NCBI GenBank assembly: GCA_937936325.1
Contig: CALGWV010000014.1
Span: 1-33,870 of the forward strand
Length of the DNA stretch: 33,870 bases
Source: an uncultured Bdellovibrionales bacterium
GTDB taxonomy: Bacteria; Bdellovibrionota; Bdellovibrionia; Bdellovibrionales; UBA1609
Direction: 5' to 3'
Below the pieces are notes generated by a model. It had not been told where the DNA came from and did no database searches. It saw only the letters and a list, made by a program, of their open reading frames with translations. Positions within the stretch are counted from its first letter, which is position 1. Each line of letters begins with the position of its first letter. This document shows positions 33,635-33,870 of the stretch, in pieces. A program made the position numbers and the translations under genes.

Positions 33635-33870
33635 GAGGGCGAGAATTGCTTAGGTTCTCTTCTAAAACTGGGGGTTCAAGGAATAATCCAGGCCCCAAGG
33701 CCCCCCGGCTTCAGGGGCTGGTAGACTTAAGTCAGTTTATAGAGACTGGCACCCAGCTGATCAGTATCTGAGATTAAAGTTTCAAAATTATCTCACTCTC
33801 ATAAACAATATACTTCTCTTAAGCGACCCCAGTGCTATGAAGTAATATCGCCTTCTCTCTTTATCAGTTT
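33635..33870. other. Right-edge non-coding stretch with GC-rich hairpin
   Basis: No gene is supported. CCAGGCCCC (33688-33696) and GGGGCTGG (33714-33721) form an eight-pair stem with a one-base bulge around a C/G-rich loop, unusual in this AT-rich DNA; no T-run follows. The overlapping plus ORF 33407-33724 runs through these repeats and is not credible. No RNA gene is recognisable. Confidence 0.4.

Noticed and set aside
33407-33724. 105-residue plus ORF at the right end
   Set aside because: Overlaps the small secreted-protein gene out of frame and runs through repeats and a GC-rich hairpin.

Overview
The window is AT-rich chromosomal DNA from a Gram-negative, diderm bacterium. The gene content points to the Bdellovibrionota or a related former-deltaproteobacterial lineage: a complete Agl/Glt-type (myxobacterial gliding / Bdellovibrio-like) trans-envelope gene cluster, GYF-domain and PilZ proteins, a degenerate GGDEF protein and an alr-mlaEFD operon. 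This placement is inference from families; no rRNA gene or other marker is present to confirm it.

Layout. (1) 426-11368, minus strand: nine tightly spaced or overlapping genes read as one operon. A TolQ/ExbB-like channel is followed by two TolR/ExbD-like proteins, a 1231-residue periplasmic TPR protein, a short exported protein, an FHA-TM-TonB-like (AgmX/PglI C-terminal) protein, an outer-membrane beta-barrel protein, a second TPR/coiled-coil protein and a small exported coiled-coil protein. The order matches a proton-driven Glt machine linking inner membrane, periplasm and outer membrane. (2) 11607-14785: a DUF4153-like membrane protein, a GYF+PilZ protein and a HAD phosphatase. (3) 14850-17079: an SSS-family Na+/solute symporter with a small membrane partner. 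(4) 17080-19976: an accessory island. A near-perfect 56-bp inverted repeat and a MITE-like imperfect inverted repeat, each followed by a related 23-bp sequence, bracket a 'mobile mystery protein A/B' pair (XRE regulator plus Fic protein) and a delta-class carbonic anhydrase. (5) 19977-30577, minus strand: cysE, a GYF-TPR membrane protein, purH, then mlaD, mlaF, mlaE, alr, a degenerate GGDEF protein and a membrane sensor. The last six genes are close or overlapping and look like one operon running sensor -> pseudo-GGDEF -> alr -> mlaE -> mlaF -> mlaD, with purH 79 bp further on. (6) 30653-33491, plus strand: nadB overlapping an alpha/beta hydrolase, then a small secreted protein, then a gene-free repeat-rich end.

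Several starts in the ORF track are corrected here: purH to GTG, and the exported glt proteins, nadB and others to internal ATGs, using Shine-Dalgarno sites or signal peptides. The observations most worth follow-up are the repeat-bracketed Fic/carbonic-anhydrase island, the stator protein lacking the canonical membrane aspartate, the FHA domain lacking its phosphothreonine-binding residues, and the alr-mla operon led by a membrane sensor and an apparently inactive GGDEF protein.
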